A stretch of 64,000 bases of DNA from Pseudoalteromonas sp. T1lg88 (GTDB lineage: Bacteria > Pseudomonadota > Gammaproteobacteria > Enterobacterales > Alteromonadaceae). Below the pieces are notes generated by a model, which did no database searches, had not been told where the DNA came from, and was given only the letters and a program-made list of their open reading frames with translations. The first letter of the stretch is position 1. Every line of letters starts with the position of its first letter. Positions 1 through 8,651 of the stretch are shown here, piece by piece. The translations under genes were made by a program, and so were the position numbers. The stretch is from the NCBI RefSeq assembly GCF_002964765.1, contig NZ_PQCF01000032.1, positions 620,001-684,000 of the forward strand. Direction: 5' to 3'.

Positions 1-385
1 CCATTTGTGCTTGCTCTTCGGCAATACGGATATCACAGGCCAGGGCCACTTCCAGACCACCGCCCATGGCATAACCATTGATAGCGGCAATCGACACACC
101 GCGGAAATTGCTTAGCGCTTCAAAGGCGGCGCCAAATACTTGTGACATCTGCGCCGCAACGCCCTTGTCACCACTGGCGAATACATTTAGGTCGGCGCCG
201 GCAGAGAAAAACTTCTCACCCTCGCCTGTCAGTACCAAGGCAAAGATGTCTTTATCGGCGTTAAGGGCTTCAACCTGCTCTTTAAGGCTGATTAGCGTTT
301 GTTCAGTCCAGGTGTTTGCCGGCGGATTACTCATGGTAAAGACGGCAATGTGCCCTTTTTTTTCTAGTTGAATTTGTGCTGACAT
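1..385 (-). CDS. Enoyl-CoA hydratase, valine branch (partial, 3' end outside window)
   Basis: The first 128 residues of a crotonase-fold hydratase are visible; the gene runs off the window start. The ATG at 385 follows a strong AGGAGG with short spacing. Crotonase oxyanion-hole segments are present: SAGADL at residues 61-66 and NGYAMGGGLE at 103-112. The C-terminal half, with the second catalytic glutamate, lies outside. It is last visible in the leftward operon behind the thiolase, mmsA and an isobutyryl-CoA-type dehydrogenase, 9 bp after the latter. By context it hydrates methacrylyl-CoA to 3-hydroxyisobutyryl-CoA. Family is clear from the sequence; the exact substrate is inferred from position. 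Confidence 0.85.
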   Translation of the reverse strand, partial: MSAQIQLEKKGHIAVFTMSNPPANTWTEQTLISLKEQVEALNADKDIFALVLTGEGEKFFSAGADLNVFASGDKGVAAQMSQVFGAAFEALSNFRGVSIAAINGYAMGGGLEVALACDIRIAEEQAQM

Positions 386-394
386 AACTTCCTC

Positions 395-1552
395 CTAAAG
401 AATTTCGTTCACTTCATCGGCCAGAATGCGTCTAGCAACGATCAAGCGCATGATTTCGTTCGTACCTTCGAGAATTTGGTGAACACGTACATCACGCAGA
501 TGACGCTCAAGCGGGTATTCTTTGATGTAACCGTAACCACCGTGGATCTGCAGTGCATCATCACACACCTTCACGCCCACATCGGTCGCAAAACGCTTGG
601 CCATGGCGCAATAGGCTGTTTTTTCGCTATCACCACTGTCCAGTTTAAAGGCCGCCAGGCGAACCATTTGACGTGCTGCCACCAAGTCGGTGTTCATATC
701 CGCCAATTTAAATTGCAATGCCTGGAATGCCGCCAGCGGCTTACCGAACTGCTCACGCTCTTTAAGGTAGGCTTTCGCCGTGTTCAAGGCTTGTTGTGCG
801 GTACCGATTGAACAGGTGGCGATATTAATACGGCCACCATCCAGGCCCTGCATAGCAAACTTAAAGCCTTCACCTTCGTTACCTAATAGGTGATCGGCCG
901 GAATACGTACGTTTTCAAAGGTAACCAGGCGAGTCGGCTGGGCGTTCCAGCCCATTTTCTCTTCCGCTTTACCATAGCTGATACCTTCCGCGTCTGCAGG
1001 TACCACAAAGGCGCTAATGCCTTTGGGGCCTTCTTCACCGGTGCGGGCCATAACCACCAGCACTTCTGTGCTGCCGGCGCCGGAGATAAACATTTTTGAA
1101 CCCGTGATGTAGTAATGGTCACCATCACGTACGGCCTTGGTTTTAAGTGAGGCCGCATCCGAGCCGCTGCCTGGCTCGGTTAAACAATATGAGGCCAGTT
1201 TTTCACCGGTTACCAATTCTGGGCAATAGATGTCTTTCGCCGCTTGGGTACCGAAACTTGCTACCATCCAGGTCGCCATATTGTGAATGGTCAACATTGC
1301 CGTGGTGGCGGTACAGCCTTTGGCCAGCTGCTCAAAAATGATGCTTGAGTCTAGGCGAGAAAGACCTAAACCACCGGCTTCTTCCGGGGTGTAAAGGGAA
1401 CAAAAGCCAAGCTCACCGGCTTTTTGAATGGTTTCTTTGGGGAAAATATGTTCCTGATCCCACTTTGCTGCAAAAGGGGCTAGTTCCTGGCTGGCGAAAC
1501 GCTCGGCCATATCGGCAAAGGCCAGTTGATCTTCACTAAGATTAAAGTCCAT
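395..1552 (-). CDS. Acyl-CoA dehydrogenase, probably isobutyryl-CoA dehydrogenase
   Basis: A 385-residue FAD-dependent acyl-CoA dehydrogenase of normal family length. The C-terminal signature LEGTNEIMR carries the catalytic base at Glu362, the position used by short-chain and isobutyryl-CoA enzymes. This differs from the isovaleryl type encoded at 5.1 kb, whose base is in another helix. The FAD/substrate signature YCLTEPGSGSD is also present. It sits between mmsA and an enoyl-CoA hydratase, the usual valine-catabolic order. The reaction inferred is isobutyryl-CoA to methacrylyl-CoA with electrons passed to ETF. A role on 2-methylbutyryl-CoA cannot be excluded. The upstream ribosome-binding site is weak (AGAGAG). 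Confidence 0.88.
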   Translation of the reverse strand: MDFNLSEDQLAFADMAERFASQELAPFAAKWDQEHIFPKETIQKAGELGFCSLYTPEEAGGLGLSRLDSSIIFEQLAKGCTATTAMLTIHNMATWMVASFGTQAAKDIYCPELVTGEKLASYCLTEPGSGSDAASLKTKAVRDGDHYYITGSKMFISGAGSTEVLVVMARTGEEGPKGISAFVVPADAEGISYGKAEEKMGWNAQPTRLVTFENVRIPADHLLGNEGEGFKFAMQGLDGGRINIATCSIGTAQQALNTAKAYLKEREQFGKPLAAFQALQFKLADMNTDLVAARQMVRLAAFKLDSGDSEKTAYCAMAKRFATDVGVKVCDDALQIHGGYGYIKEYPLERHLRDVRVHQILEGTNEIMRLIVARRILADEVNEIL

Positions 1553-1610
1553 AACACACTCTCTTGTACTACATGCTTATCGGGCCGCTCCTTGGCGACC
1601 CGTAAAGAAA

Positions 1611-3100
1611 TTATTTAAGGTGAATACTCATGTTTGGTCCACTTACCACGTCGTCTTCAAACCAACGCGCAGTAATGGTCTTGGTCTCGGTATAGAAACG
1701 GACACCCTGCTTACCATAGGTATGCTGGTCGCCGTAGAACGAGCCTTTCCAACCGGTGAACGAGAAGAATGGCAATGGCACAGGGATTGGTACGTTCACA
1801 CCAACCTGACCTACTTCGATATGGTGCTGGAACTTACGTGCCGCAGCGCCGCTGGCGGTAAAGATAGAAGTACCGTTACCGTATGGGTTGTCATTGATAA
1901 GGGCAATGGCTTCGTCCAGGGTATCTACAAACACACAGCACAATACCGGACCGAAGATTTCTTCGCGGTAAATCGCCATCTCAGGCGTGACATTGGTGAA
2001 CAGCGTAGGTCCAACCCAGTTACCTTCTTCATAGCCTTCAACGGTGAAGTCAGAGCCATCAAGCAGACAGTCGGCGCCTTCTTGCTTACCTTGGGCAATT
2101 AGCGACAGGATACGTTGCTTCGCGGCGATGGTTGTTTGCGGACCATAGGCTGAGTCAGCTTGGTCCCAAGGACCTGGCTTAACCACACTTAGTGCATCTT
2201 TAAGCTCATCAACCCAGTCTTTCGCACTGCCAACGAATACGGCTACCGAAATACCCATACAACGCTGACCGGCAGCACCTACCGATGAACCAACCAGGTT
2301 ATTGATGACGTTTTGCTTGTGCGCATCTGGCATGACGACCATGTGGTTTTTTGCACCCACACAGCATTGCACGCGTTTTAGGTTTGCCGTGCCCTTGTCA
2401 TAAATGTACTGACCAACACCAAAGAACCTACGAATGAAATCGCACGGATATCCGGATGCTCTAGTAGCTGATCTACCTGACCCTTGGTGCCGTGAACTAC
2501 CTGCAATACGCCCTTAGGTGCACCGGCCTCTTCGAAAAGCTCGACTAAGCGCATCGGCGTTAGCGGGTCTTGCTCAGACGGCTTCAATACGAAGGTGTTA
2601 CCGCATACTATAGCCAGTGGGAACATCCACAATGGGATCATCGCCGGGAAGTTAAAGGGTGTTACACCGGCACACACGCCTAACGGCTGGATAAGTGAAT
2701 AGGTGTCGATATTACGTGCCACGTTAGACACGGTTTCACCCATCATGTTCGATGGTGCGTTGGCTGCTTGCTCAACCACTTCGATACCACGCCATACGTC
2801 GCCCTTGGCATCCTCAAAGGTTTTACCAAGCTCATGACAGATAATGGTGGCCAGCTCGTCGTGGTGGTCTTTTAGCAACTGAGCGTAACGCATCATGATG
2901 CGCGCACGCTCACTTACCGGTACTTCTTTCCAGGTTTGGAAGGCTTCTTTGGCCGAAGCAATGGCTTCAGTTACTTCTGCTTCGGTGGCCATAGGCACTT
3001 GTGCAAGTACTTCCTGGTTAGCCGGGTTTACTACGTCTAACCACTGAGATGTTTCAGATTGGCGCATTTCGCCGCCGATATATAATGGTACCTTGTGCAT
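1611..3100 (-). pseudogene. mmsA: Methylmalonate-semialdehyde dehydrogenase, interrupted by a one-base frameshift
   Basis: CoA-acylating (methyl)malonate-semialdehyde dehydrogenase, which converts the valine product to propionyl-CoA. The ATG at 3100 follows GGGGAG. The first frame runs to 2378 and ends with a nonsense tail after ISFVGS. The second frame picks up as [18 protein letters not shown] and continues to 1611. Conserved sequence abuts on both sides, so one base appears missing near 2422-2423. With that base restored the product would be about 496 residues, the normal family length. The cofactor motif [14 protein letters not shown] is in the N part and the active-site Cys (AGQRCMG) in the C part. 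Otherwise undamaged, so either a very recent mutation or a sequencing error. Confidence 0.85.
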
Positions 3101-3162
3101 AATACAGGTCTCCCCAAATTGACTGCGCGCCCGGAATTTTAGTTATACGGGCGCTGAAAAAA

Positions 3163-4356
3163 TTAAAGTGCTTCGACTGCCAAGGCCACGGCTTCGCCGC
3201 CACCGATACATAAAGAAGCAACACCACGGCGTTTGCCCTGGTTACGCAATGCGTGAATAAGTGTGGTCAGGATACGTGCGCCACTTGCACCGATTGGGTG
3301 ACCCAGAGCACAGGCACCACCATTGACGTTCACCTTGTCTTTATTCAGACCCATTTCATTAATGGCCAACATGGTTACCATGGCAAAGGCTTCGTTGATT
3401 TCCCACAGATCCACGTCATCCGTGCTCCACTCTAGTTTAGCCAGTAGTTTCTCCATGGCGCCCACAGGGGCAATGGTGAATTCCGCTGGTAAACGCGAAT
3501 GCGTGCTATGACCGCTGATACGGGCGATAGGTGCAAGACCTAATTTCTGTGCCTGCGCATAGCTCATTACTACTAAGGCCGAGGCACCATCAGAAATTGA
3601 CGATGAGTTAGCCGCAGTAATGGTGCCGTCTTTTTTAAATGCCGGGCGAAGTGAAGGAATTTTATCTGGGCGGGCATTACCAGGTTGCTCATCGGTATCA
3701 ACTACCAGGTCGCCTTTGCGCGTGCTGATGGTATGGGCAACAACTTCGTTGCTGAATGCACCGCTGCCGATAGCCTTGTTGGCTTTTTCCAATGACGCTA
3801 CGGCAAACTCGTCCATTTGCTCACGGGTAATGTCGTATTGATCCGCCGTAGCCTGGGCAAAACAACCCATGGCCAGGTTATCGTACGCATCTTCAAGACC
3901 ATCCATCATCATATGGTCTTTTACTTCACCGTGACCCATGCGCATGCCGCCACGAGCCTTAGGTAGCATATAAGGCGAGTTAGACATGCTTTCCATGCCA
4001 CCAGCCACTACGCTGTTTACGCTGCCAGCTTTAATAAGGTCATGCGCCAACATAACGGCTTTAAGACCAGAGCCACACACCTTATTAATGGTGGTCGCAC
4101 CGGTGTGCTTGTCCATACCAGCCTTAAGCATAGCCTGACGCGCCGGCGCCTGACCCAGACCCGCAGGCAGAACACAGCCCATAATGACTTCATCGATCTC
4201 ACTTGGGTTAATATTCACACTCTCGAGCGCGCCTTTAATAGCAGTGGCACCAAGTTCGGTGGCACTTGCGCCGCTCAAGGCGCCCATAAAACCGCCCATG
4301 GCGGTACGCTTTGCACTGACAATTACAATGTCGTTATCGTTTAACTGTGAGCTCAT
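3163..4356 (-). CDS. atoB: Acetyl-CoA C-acetyltransferase (acetoacetyl-CoA thiolase)
   Basis: A 397-residue thiolase with all three catalytic elements: nucleophilic Cys94 in NKVCGSGLKA, His353 in ALGHPIGASG and Cys383 in CIGGGEA. It is the first gene of the leftward operon and is transcribed divergently from liuR. By context it cleaves acetoacetyl-CoA to two acetyl-CoA, completing leucine breakdown after LiuE and the CoA transferase at 11.5-12.9 kb. It could also act on 2-methylacetoacetyl-CoA from isoleucine. Family certain; substrate preference inferred. Confidence 0.92.
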   Translation of the reverse strand: MSSQLNDNDIVIVSAKRTAMGGFMGALSGASATELGATAIKGALESVNINPSEIDEVIMGCVLPAGLGQAPARQAMLKAGMDKHTGATTINKVCGSGLKAVMLAHDLIKAGSVNSVVAGGMESMSNSPYMLPKARGGMRMGHGEVKDHMMMDGLEDAYDNLAMGCFAQATADQYDITREQMDEFAVASLEKANKAIGSGAFSNEVVAHTISTRKGDLVVDTDEQPGNARPDKIPSLRPAFKKDGTITAANSSSISDGASALVVMSYAQAQKLGLAPIARISGHSTHSRLPAEFTIAPVGAMEKLLAKLEWSTDDVDLWEINEAFAMVTMLAINEMGLNKDKVNVNGGACALGHPIGASGARILTTLIHALRNQGKRRGVASLCIGGGEAVALAVEAL

Positions 4357-4398
4357 ATTCGGGTCTCCATAATCAATTTCACTTGAGCATACATAAAA

Positions 4399-4420
4399 TT
4401 TACGTTTACGCCAACGTCAA
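4399..4420. promoter_or_regulatory. Candidate LiuR operator 1 (thiolase-mmsA side)
   Basis: A 22-bp imperfect palindrome reading TTTACGTTTACGCC followed by AACGTCAA, located 43 bp upstream of the thiolase ATG. It matches the second site (4584-4605) at 17 of 22 positions in the same orientation. Its ACGTTT/AAACGT half-sites resemble what is generally described for LiuR-type MerR operators. Binding by LiuR is inferred from position and from the repeated motif. Confidence 0.55.
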
Positions 4421-4583
4421 TTAGATAAGTTTAAACTGTACACTTTGTGAGCTGTAAACTTATCTAACCAGCCTCACCCCCCCTGTTAAAACACCCTCAC
4501 CTTTTTCTCAAGGCCAATAATAACCTGCGCTTGAGCTCATATTTGTGTTTTTGTACCTCTCCTAAAGAGAGTTGAAATCCAGC

Positions 4584-4605
4584 TTTACCTTTACGTAAAC
4601 TTCAC
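4584..4605. promoter_or_regulatory. Candidate LiuR operator 2 within the liuR promoter
   Basis: The second copy of the 22-bp motif has the inner palindrome GTTTACGTAAAC on the minus strand. It lies 45 bp upstream of the liuR ATG. A TATATT -10-like hexamer follows at 4607-4612 and TTTACC at 4584-4589 could serve as -35, so the operator fills the spacer. That placement is typical of MerR-family activators and repressors. The remaining intergenic sequence (4357-4649) is AT-rich with no other gene. Confidence 0.55.
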
Positions 4606-4649
4606 TTATATTGGTGTTAATATTTTGTAGTAGATAAGACTAAATAACG

Positions 4650-5066
4650 ATGACTGAGCAAAGCCAAAGCCCCAACGAGCAAATGGAACAGACTTTCTCC
4701 ATCAGCGATCTGGCAAAAGAATTCGATATCACCACCCGCAGTATTCGTTTCTACGAAGACCAGGGACTGATCATGCCACGTCGTAACGGCCAAACCCGCA
4801 TTTACTCAAAACGCGATAAGGTCCGTTTAAAGCTGATCTTACGAGGCAAACGCTTAGGCTTTAGCCTTGCCGAAACCGGCCGTTTGTTCGAGCTTTACGA
4901 CGCCGACAAATCCAGCGCCAAACAGTTAGTCACTATGTTAGACCTTATCGAAGAGAAAAAAGCACACTTAATACAGCAAATGGACGACATTAAAGTCGTA
5001 CTAATGGAACTCGTAACGGCCGAAAAACGCTGCCGTGAAACTCTCTCACATTTACAACAGGATTAA
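4650..5066 (+). CDS. liuR: MerR-family regulator of branched-chain amino acid catabolism
   Basis: A 138-residue MerR-type regulator. The N-terminal winged helix spans roughly residues 15-85 ([20 protein letters not shown], then [20 protein letters not shown]). A coiled-coil dimerisation helix follows at 95-135. There is no obvious ligand-binding domain and no metal-binding cysteine cluster. It is the first gene of the rightward liu operon, 5 bp before liuA, and divergent from the thiolase operon. It is therefore likely to control both arms through the two operators in front of it. LiuR is the known regulator of liu genes in gammaproteobacteria. Confidence 0.9.
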   Translation: MTEQSQSPNEQMEQTFSISDLAKEFDITTRSIRFYEDQGLIMPRRNGQTRIYSKRDKVRLKLILRGKRLGFSLAETGRLFELYDADKSSAKQLVTMLDLIEEKKAHLIQQMDDIKVVLMELVTAEKRCRETLSHLQQD

Positions 5067-5071
5067 TCATC

Positions 5072-6247
5072 ATGAGTACTATCTCTCTATATAAAGAGCT
5101 TAACTTTGGCCTAGGCGAAACCGCCGACATGATCCGCGCCCACGTTAATAGCTTTGCCAGTGCCGAGATCGCGCCTTTAGCAGAGCAAACCGATGAACAG
5201 AATATGTTTCCTAACGAGCTGTGGACCAAGTTTGGTGATATGGGCCTGTTAGGCATGACGGTTAGCGAGGAGTTCGGCGGTGCCGGTCTGGGTTACCTTG
5301 AGCACGTAATTGCCATGGAAGAGATCAGCCGTGCCAGCGCCTCTATTGGTCTGAGCTATGGTGCTCACTCTAACCTGTGTGTAAACCAAATCTTCCGTAA
5401 CGGTAATGAAGAACAAAAAGCAAAATACCTGCCTAAACTGATCAGCGGTGAGCACATTGGTGCCCTGGCCATGAGTGAGCCAGGTGCGGGTTCTGACGTG
5501 GTTTCTATGCGCTTAAAAGCAGAGAAAAAAGGCGACCACTATATCCTTAACGGCAATAAAATGTGGATCACTAACGGTCCGGATGCCCACACCTATGTAA
5601 TTTACGCCAAAACAGACGCTAACGCCGGCCCTAAAGGCATCACCGCCTTTATCGTTGAACGTGACACCCCGGGATTCACGCAAGCGCAAAAGCTAGACAA
5701 ACTAGGTATGCGCGGTTCAAACACCTGTGAGCTGGTATTCGAAAACTGTGCGGTTCCAGAAGAAAACATCCTGGGTAACCTAAACGAAGGCGTTAAGGTG
5801 TTGATGAGTGGCCTTGATTACGAGCGCGTGGTTCTCTCTGGTGGTTCACTGGGCATTATGCAGGCTTGTATGGATGTGGTTGTGCCTTATATCCATGAGC
5901 GTAAGCAATTCGACACGCCTATCGGCCAATTCCAACTTATCCAAGGTAAGATCGCCGACATGTACACGCAAATGAATGCCGCACGTTCATACGTGTACAC
6001 CGTAGCCCGCGCTTGTGACCGTGGTGAAACCACACGTAAAGATGCCGCTGCGGTTATCCTTTACGCTGCCGAGCTGGCAACCAAGATGGCCCTGGATGCG
6101 ATTCAAATCCTAGGCGGTAACGGTTATATCAACGAATACCCTACAGGCCGTCTATTGCGCGATGCCAAATTGTATGAAATCGGTGCCGGTACGTCTGAAA
6201 TTCGTCGTATGTTGATCGGCCGCGAACTGTTCAGCGAAAGCCGCTAA
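5072..6247 (+). CDS. liuA: Isovaleryl-CoA dehydrogenase
   Basis: A 391-residue flavoprotein oxidising isovaleryl-CoA to 3-methylcrotonyl-CoA, the first committed step of leucine breakdown after transamination and decarboxylation. The residue that marks this subfamily is visible: Glu251 in [12 protein letters not shown]. The site used as catalytic base in other acyl-CoA dehydrogenases reads IGAGTSEI, with no Glu. The FAD-binding signature is [11 protein letters not shown] at about 132-142. It follows liuR by 5 bp, so the two are co-transcribed. Confidence 0.95.
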   Translation: MSTISLYKELNFGLGETADMIRAHVNSFASAEIAPLAEQTDEQNMFPNELWTKFGDMGLLGMTVSEEFGGAGLGYLEHVIAMEEISRASASIGLSYGAHSNLCVNQIFRNGNEEQKAKYLPKLISGEHIGALAMSEPGAGSDVVSMRLKAEKKGDHYILNGNKMWITNGPDAHTYVIYAKTDANAGPKGITAFIVERDTPGFTQAQKLDKLGMRGSNTCELVFENCAVPEENILGNLNEGVKVLMSGLDYERVVLSGGSLGIMQACMDVVVPYIHERKQFDTPIGQFQLIQGKIADMYTQMNAARSYVYTVARACDRGETTRKDAAAVILYAAELATKMALDAIQILGGNGYINEYPTGRLLRDAKLYEIGAGTSEIRRMLIGRELFSESR

Positions 6248-6255
6248 GGTGTTGT

Positions 6256-7863
6256 ATGACCATTCTATCTTCAAGCATAAACCCTAAGGACCCGCAGTTC
6301 GCCGTCAATGACGAAGCGATGCGTGCCCTGGTTCAAGACCTGCATGACAAGGCGGCCACCCTGCGCGGTGGCGGCGGACCTAAATATGTAGAACGTCACC
6401 AAAGTCGCGGCAAGTTATTTGTGCGCGACCGTATAGAACACTTGCTCGATGAAGGCTCACCCTTTTTAGAGATTGGCCAATTCGCCGCGTTTGGCGTGTA
6501 TGAGCAAGACATTCCCTGTGCTGGCGTTGTCGCCGGTATCGGCCGCGTTCAAGGCGTTGAGTGCATGATAGTGGCTAACGACGCCACGGTTAAGGGCGGT
6601 ACCTACTTCCCACTGACGGTGAAAAAACACCTGCGCGCTCAGGAAATTGCCGAGCGCTGTCACCTGCCCTGTATTTATCTTGTGGACTCGGGCGGTGCGA
6701 ACCTGCCGGAGCAGGACGAGGTATTCCCGGACAAGCTGCACTTCGGTCGCATCTTCTTTAACCAGGCGCGCATGTCGGCCAAAGGCATAGCGCAAATCGC
6801 CGTGGTCATGGGCCTGTGTACGGCAGGCGGTGCCTATGTACCGGCCATGGCCGATGAAAGCATTATCGTTAAAGAGCAAGGCACCATCTTCTTGGCCGGT
6901 CCACCGCTGGTTAAAGCGGCCACAGGTGAAGAAGTAAGCGCCGAAGACTTGGGCGGTGCGGATGTGCACTGTAAGGTGTCCGGTGTGGCGGATCACTATG
7001 CCGATAACGACGAGCATGCGTTGTCTATCGCCCGTCAGTGTATTGCCCGTTTAAATCATGTGCGCCCACTTGCGCCCGTGTTAAACGAGGTGAAAGCACC
7101 GCGTTACGATATTCATGAGCTTTACGGCATTGTCGGCAGCGACCTGAAAAAGAGCTTCGATGTACGCGAAGTTATCGCCCGTATCGTCGATGATTCATCC
7201 TTTGATGAATTTAAACGTTACTTTGGTGAGACCCTGGTAACTGGCTTTGCCCATATCTACGGTCACCCGGTTGGTATTGTTGCCAACAATGGCGTGTTAT
7301 TCAGTGAGTCGGCGCAAAAAGGTGCTCACTTTATTCAGCTGTGTGCCAAGCGCAACATCCCACTGATTTTCTTACAGAACATCACCGGCTTTATGGTTGG
7401 TCAGAAATATGAAGCCGAAGGCATTGCCAAACACGGCGCCAAAATGGTGACCGCGGTTTCTTGTGCCGAAGTGCCTAAATTTACCGTGTTGATCGGTGGC
7501 TCATACGGCGCCGGTAACTACGGCATGTGTGGTCGCGCCTACGATCCAACCATGATGTGGATGTGGCCTAACGCCCGTATCTCGGTCATGGGTGGTGAGC
7601 AAGCCGCCGGCGTACTGGCTCAGGTGAAACAAGATGGTCTTGCCCGTCAGGGTCAATCCATGAGCGATGAGCAAGTGGCCGAGTTTAAAAAGCCGATCGT
7701 TGAGCAGTATGAGCGTCAGGGTCACCCCTACTACGCCAGTGCGCGCCTCTGGGATGACGGCATTATCGACCCAGCGGATACCCGCTCGGTTCTCGGTTTA
7801 GCCCTTGAGGCGGCTGCCAACGCACCACAAAAAGACACCGAGTTCGGTGTGTTTAGAATGTAG
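6256..7863 (+). CDS. liuB: 3-methylcrotonyl-CoA carboxylase, carboxyltransferase (beta) subunit
   Basis: A 535-residue carboxyltransferase subunit with two crotonase-like halves. It moves the carboxyl group from biotin on LiuD to 3-methylcrotonyl-CoA, giving 3-methylglutaconyl-CoA. Glycine-rich acyl-CoA and carboxybiotin segments are present, such as [16 protein letters not shown] and [20 protein letters not shown]. Length is normal. It follows liuA by 8 bp and precedes liuC by 8 bp. Confidence 0.95.
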   Translation: MTILSSSINPKDPQFAVNDEAMRALVQDLHDKAATLRGGGGPKYVERHQSRGKLFVRDRIEHLLDEGSPFLEIGQFAAFGVYEQDIPCAGVVAGIGRVQGVECMIVANDATVKGGTYFPLTVKKHLRAQEIAERCHLPCIYLVDSGGANLPEQDEVFPDKLHFGRIFFNQARMSAKGIAQIAVVMGLCTAGGAYVPAMADESIIVKEQGTIFLAGPPLVKAATGEEVSAEDLGGADVHCKVSGVADHYADNDEHALSIARQCIARLNHVRPLAPVLNEVKAPRYDIHELYGIVGSDLKKSFDVREVIARIVDDSSFDEFKRYFGETLVTGFAHIYGHPVGIVANNGVLFSESAQKGAHFIQLCAKRNIPLIFLQNITGFMVGQKYEAEGIAKHGAKMVTAVSCAEVPKFTVLIGGSYGAGNYGMCGRAYDPTMMWMWPNARISVMGGEQAAGVLAQVKQDGLARQGQSMSDEQVAEFKKPIVEQYERQGHPYYASARLWDDGIIDPADTRSVLGLALEAAANAPQKDTEFGVFRM

Positions 7864-7871
7864 GAGGCGCT

Positions 7872-8648
7872 ATGTCAGTTACACTCAATATTAGTAAAAG
7901 CCGTATCGCCACACTGACTCTGCAGCGCGTCGAAAAGCACAATGCCTTTGACGATGCGCTAATCAGCGAAATGATCCGCTTAATCGAGCATGCAAGCACA
8001 CTTGATATTCGTGCCTTGGTGCTTAATAGCGAAGGCAAACACTTCTCCGCGGGTGCCGATCTGAATTGGATGAAATCCATGAAAGACAACTCCTTTGAGG
8101 ACAACGTCGCCGACTCGCTTGAGCTTGCCAAACTCATGCATGTGCTGCACACCTGCCCGCACCCAACCATTTGTTTAGTGCAAGGCGCAGCCTTTGGTGG
8201 AGCCCTGGGTCTAATCGCCAGTTGTGACATTGCTCTTGCCAACCCGACTGCCAAATTCTGTTTGTCAGAGGTAAAACTTGGCCTGATCCCGGCTGTGATC
8301 AGCCCGTATGTGATCAAAGCCATCGGCGAGCGCAATGCCAGACGTTACTTCTTAACCGCTGAGGTCTTTAACGCCGATAAAGCGCACGCCATGGGACTGA
8401 TCCACGAAGTGTGTGAAGACCTGCAAGCGGAATGTGACAAATTCCTCGATATCATTACCGACAACGGTCCCATGGCCGTTAAAGCAGCGAAGAACTTAAT
8501 TAATGACGTTGCCGGTAAAGACATAGATGCCGACCTGCGCCATTTAACCGCCGAGCGCATTGCCGCCATTCGCGTAAGCGACGAAGGGCAAGCGGGCTTA
8601 AACGCGTTTTTCAATAAACAAGCGCCGGCTTGGCAACAACAAGGATAA
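7872..8648 (+). CDS. liuC: Methylglutaconyl-CoA hydratase
   Basis: A 258-residue crotonase-family protein with oxyanion-hole segments SAGADLNWM (about residues 57-65) and GAAFGGALGLIASCD (about 104-118). It is placed between the two methylcrotonyl-CoA carboxylase subunits. It hydrates 3-methylglutaconyl-CoA to HMG-CoA, the substrate of LiuE downstream. The ATG follows TAGGAGG, a strong ribosome-binding site. Confidence 0.93.
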   Translation: MSVTLNISKSRIATLTLQRVEKHNAFDDALISEMIRLIEHASTLDIRALVLNSEGKHFSAGADLNWMKSMKDNSFEDNVADSLELAKLMHVLHTCPHPTICLVQGAAFGGALGLIASCDIALANPTAKFCLSEVKLGLIPAVISPYVIKAIGERNARRYFLTAEVFNADKAHAMGLIHEVCEDLQAECDKFLDIITDNGPMAVKAAKNLINDVAGKDIDADLRHLTAERIAAIRVSDEGQAGLNAFFNKQAPAWQQQG

Positions 8649-8651
8649 CTC

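Noticed and set aside
1620-2102. 160-codon plus-strand ORF opposite mmsA
   Set aside because: Shadow of the dehydrogenase sequence; no similarity to any family.
6466-7017. 183-codon minus-strand ORF inside liuB
   Set aside because: Shadow of a strongly conserved gene on the other strand.
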